This document shows positions 61,273 through 64,000 of a stretch of DNA of 64,000 nucleotides, piece by piece. A model generated the notes under the pieces. It had not been told where the DNA came from. It saw only the letters and a list, made by a program, of their open reading frames with translations, and did no database searches. The translations under genes and the position numbers were made by a program. Where the stretch lies: assembly GCA_000828835.1 (NCBI GenBank), contig AP014633.1, forward strand, positions 2,170,001-2,234,000, read 5' to 3'. Numbering within the stretch: the first letter of the stretch is position 1; each line of letters opens with the position of its first letter. The stretch is from Thioploca ingrica (GTDB lineage: Bacteria > Pseudomonadota > Gammaproteobacteria > Beggiatoales > Beggiatoaceae).

Positions 61273-64000
61273 TTACTTATTTTCTACTACATTGAAGTCA
61301 ATGGGATCACCATTGTAAATGATCTTACCCTTATCTTTACCTTCAGTCATCATGTAACCACAATAGGCTTGGTATTCACCAACATAAGGAATGTTACCAA
61401 CATAAGCTCTAACTGTATAATATTTCGGTAAATTAGCAACGCTTTCTAGTGGTTCCAACGCGGGTAAGTAAGGATTACCTTGAGCATCAGAAGGTAAAAC
61501 ATCTGGTATCCAACCAATTGACGGACATGGAGAATTTTCACCTTGGACTTCTCGACAATGTCTCACCATATACCATTCATATCCTTTTGGATAAACGGGA
61601 TCTTTACCGGCAACGGGTAGATGCACCGCAGCGACTAGAATATCGGCTGGCTTACCTTGATGTTCTTCATCTACTTTGATGTTACAAGCAACACCAACCT
61701 TATCACCTAAAGTAATCGGTTGGGTGGGTTTGGGATCGAAAATTTCTCCGTTCTGCGTCAAATTGCGTATACCACCTTTAAAACTTGCATCACCCTCATT
61801 TTTGGGATCGGGGTAATTGGGGTTAGTGGTATCTGCTGAGACTATTTCATTCCCAAGAAAACATTGATTGTCTGACCAAATCGATTGCGTATTTTCACAT
61901 GCCTGCTCATTCTGACAAGTCGTTGGATCTTTTACACAATCGGGAACGGTTTGCCCCACTTTAATAGTGCGGGTGGTTGTCACTGGGACACTCGGCACCG
62001 GTGTGGTAGGCGTGCCCATCGCATCGAAGGTGAGACTAAATTGACCTTCATTAGCACCTGCACTGACAACAAACACTTTCCGACCACCGGTATCACTAAA
62101 GTTTAAGGTTTGTCCAGAAACCACTGGCATGGTGGTCATTTGCATGCACCGGTCATTCATTAATGCTCCCTTGATCAGTTGACATTGCTCAGCAGTCAAA
62201 GCTTGCATTGTAGTGCACAGACCATTGGTGAAAGTACCACCGACGGTTTGACATTCCATCTCAGTCAGCTGTTTTTCTTTCCATTGAATCTCTGTTACGG
62301 ATTTAGGCGTGATATTATCTGCTGCTTGACCGTTAACAGTCAATTTGACATTAGTGGGTTGATTCGGATCCGGTTCAACAAAGAGATTGTCTTTATCATC
62401 TAAGGTTTCTACGGTTAAAGCAACTTCACTATTAACCGGGATCGTATCTTCGTCTAAGTAGGATTCAATCTTAACTAAGCCTTGATAGGCTGGAATAGTA
62501 GTAGTTAAAGTTAAGTTCTTTTTACCGGGTTTGGTAAAGTTGAGAGAAATCGCATCTTGACCGGCAAATTGATTGGCTCCCATCGCATCATAGCGAATCG
62601 CAATTAATGAAGGAATGCCGCTATTATCAAAGAATTCCAACCGTCCTGGGATACCATGTGTGCCTTCTCTGGTATTATAGAGAACCTGACCGTTGCTCGA
62701 TTCTCCAAAGACGAACCCGGTTGTCGCCGCACCGATCGGCGTCTCGGGATTACCCCATTCATCTTCCAATACGAAAGCAACTTCTGGTAAGAGTGTATAG
62801 TATTTCTTATCTGGGGTAATCTGGGTTGGGACGATATCGGTTAAAACTTGCCCATGCGCATTATGAAACTCTGCTTGCGTAGCAGCAGCCGCAGTAATGG
62901 CACCCGCCTGGATCCAAATCTGACCATAATTACCCGCCCGATCATAAACTAGGTATTCACCGTGATCATCCGTGGCTTTCTTAAAGAGAGCACGTACCAC
63001 ATTATTAGAATCAGGATAAGCAGAAGATTCTTCGCCGGTATACAAATTCCTAATCGCAATATCACCTTGTGGGCGAATCGGATTATTATTGGCATCAACG
63101 TGCAATTGCCCCTTATTATTGAGTACCTTGACCATAATGGCTTCAAATTCTTCACCCGCCAAATGATCTTCCAAGAACGCGGGTTGTACTGTGACACCCA
63201 AGGAAGTGGGGACAACCATTATTTCTAAAGGATTAGAAGCGGCGATTGAACCAATCGGTGTACCATTGGCACCACTCGCCGTGGCAACTAACGAGGTGGT
63301 ACTCACTGTAGTCGTAACCACTGGAGTCGTACCTGGCGTTGTACTTACTGGGGTCGTAGCAACCGGTGTGAGCAGTTCATCCTTTTGGTTTCCTAAGATG
63401 AGATCATTCGTTCTGGCTATCGCCTTGCCATCAGGAGAACCCGCCGGAATGTACAGATTTAAAGCACTATTACTGGCAACCCCTTTAGAATCTTGAATGG
63501 AAAGATTGATATCCATCGGAGTCATTGTACATGTAGTCATGCCCGTTGCTAAATCTTTAGCTGGGGCACACGGGGTAGTGGCATTACCAAACGCATCTAA
63601 TAACTGAGCCTGTACCGTCGCACCTTGAGAGATTTGATTATCCGGGAAAGGGAAGGCCGTAAAATCGGCTTTAGCAATGCGATTTTTGGCTGACCAGAGT
63701 TTTAATCCAGCCGGAACGCCCGTTGACCAAACTTTTAATTTGTCTGCATAAACTGACCGAACACTATTGCCATCAAATCCTTTCATGGTTGCTTCGATAT
63801 AGTATTCACCGGCTTTGGTTATAGCACTATCTAGGGTAACCATAGCACGACCCTGAACCATTTCAGCCTTATAAGTTTGTTTGAGTTCAGGCATCTCGGT
63901 AGTATGAGTCACGGTCACGGTGATTTCACCGGCAGCTTGTTGATTTTGCGCCCAAACTTCAATTTGCCCACCGGCAACACCCGCTGTCATTTCACCCCAG
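61273..64000 (-). CDS. Large secreted repeat protein, 5' end beyond the window
   Basis: The frame is open to the window edge, so at least 908 residues of a longer protein are present. Its visible part is a chain of Ig-like/invasin-like beta domains (GEITVTVTHTTEMPELKQTY, LTVETLDDKDNLFVEPDPNQ), with Thr/Pro-rich linkers (TTPGTTPVVTTTVSTTS) and two cysteine-bearing inserts (TEMECQTVGGTFTNGLCTTM; CVKDPTTCQNEQACENTQSI). The C-terminus is a Cys-containing domain ending IDFNVVENK. It is probably a cell-surface adhesin or sheath protein; no anchor is visible in the part seen. Confidence 0.8.
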   Translation of the reverse strand, partial: WGEMTAGVAGGQIEVWAQNQQAAGEITVTVTHTTEMPELKQTYKAEMVQGRAMVTLDSAITKAGEYYIEATMKGFDGNSVRSVYADKLKVWSTGVPAGLKLWSAKNRIAKADFTAFPFPDNQISQGATVQAQLLDAFGNATTPCAPAKDLATGMTTCTMTPMDINLSIQDSKGVASNSALNLYIPAGSPDGKAIARTNDLILGNQKDELLTPVATTPVSTTPGTTPVVTTTVSTTSLVATASGANGTPIGSIAASNPLEIMVVPTSLGVTVQPAFLEDHLAGEEFEAIMVKVLNNKGQLHVDANNNPIRPQGDIAIRNLYTGEESSAYPDSNNVVRALFKKATDDHGEYLVYDRAGNYGQIWIQAGAITAAAATQAEFHNAHGQVLTDIVPTQITPDKKYYTLLPEVAFVLEDEWGNPETPIGAATTGFVFGESSNGQVLYNTREGTHGIPGRLEFFDNSGIPSLIAIRYDAMGANQFAGQDAISLNFTKPGKKNLTLTTTIPAYQGLVKIESYLDEDTIPVNSEVALTVETLDDKDNLFVEPDPNQPTNVKLTVNGQAADNITPKSVTEIQWKEKQLTEMECQTVGGTFTNGLCTTMQALTAEQCQLIKGALMNDRCMQMTTMPVVSGQTLNFSDTGGRKVFVVSAGANEGQFSLTFDAMGTPTTPVPSVPVTTTRTIKVGQTVPDCVKDPTTCQNEQACENTQSIWSDNQCFLGNEIVSADTTNPNYPDPKNEGDASFKGGIRNLTQNGEIFDPKPTQPITLGDKVGVACNIKVDEEHQGKPADILVAAVHLPVAGKDPVYPKGYEWYMVRHCREVQGENSPCPSIGWIPDVLPSDAQGNPYLPALEPLESVANLPKYYTVRAYVGNIPYVGEYQAYCGYMMTEGKDKGKIIYNGDPIDFNVVENK

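Overview
The window looks like a chromosomal segment of a gammaproteobacterium. The genes supporting this are zapA followed by a 6S-RNA-like locus, mlaA, lptE, leuS, pilU, acnB, parE and rnhB. A molybdenum nitrogenase cluster, a DsrC-family protein, modest GC, many dispersed palindromic repeats, a TIR/NTPase/TPR protein and a giant multi-PAS protein together suggest a large filamentous sulfur oxidiser of the Beggiatoaceae/Thiotrichales type. That taxon is an inference from gene content; no rRNA gene is present to confirm it.

Bases 1-10.6 kb hold a one-directional nitrogen-fixation cluster: nifD, nifK, nifT, a nif ferredoxin, a nafY/nifY-like gene, an unknown nif-linked gene, then a 236-bp palindromic mobile-element-like insertion, then nifE, nifN, nifX, an RseC-like membrane protein, the DUF269 NifX-associated gene, ferredoxin III (fdxB) and a second unknown gene. 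Together they encode the MoFe protein, the NifEN cofactor scaffold, FeMo-cofactor carriers and electron carriers. nifH is not in the window and presumably lies upstream.

Bases 10.6-23.7 kb are mixed: a two-EF-hand protein, a Uma2-type nuclease-like protein, a TIR-NTPase-TPR protein, leuC, rnhB, mlaA, the cell-division pair zapB-like/zapA with a 6S-like RNA, pilU, an IS66 remnant cut by an IS200-type element, and hisC. Bases 23.8-38.7 kb carry a protein made of about eleven PAS domains and nothing else, parE, a YefM/YoeB toxin-antitoxin pair, queA, tRNA-Leu(CAA), two unrelated paralogue families (a tandem pair and a tandem triplet), a secreted Gly/Met-repeat protein and a TnpB-less IS200/IS605-like relic.

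Bases 38.8-50.9 kb hold a Na+/H+ antiporter with a cyclic-nucleotide-binding tail next to a receiver-histidine kinase, a cysteine-less DsrC paralogue followed by another receiver-kinase, and lptE-leuS and rlmI. From 51.0 to 54.3 kb is a compact three-gene operon (ORC-like AAA ATPase, PIN-domain protein, small protein) with no function I recognise; it is the best candidate here for an undescribed conflict or RNA-cleavage system. The remainder holds a HAD protein, several secreted proteins, acnB and the truncated end of a large secreted repeat protein.

The intergenic spaces are unusually full of structure. One family of palindromes starts with GTAG and keeps a near-constant loop (AAGCGAAGCGTC-like) while the stem bases change in a compensated way. 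A second dispersed motif, CACTGCCATTAAGTTAAG and variants, occurs nine times, in places as the inverted ends of about 100-bp MITE-like units.
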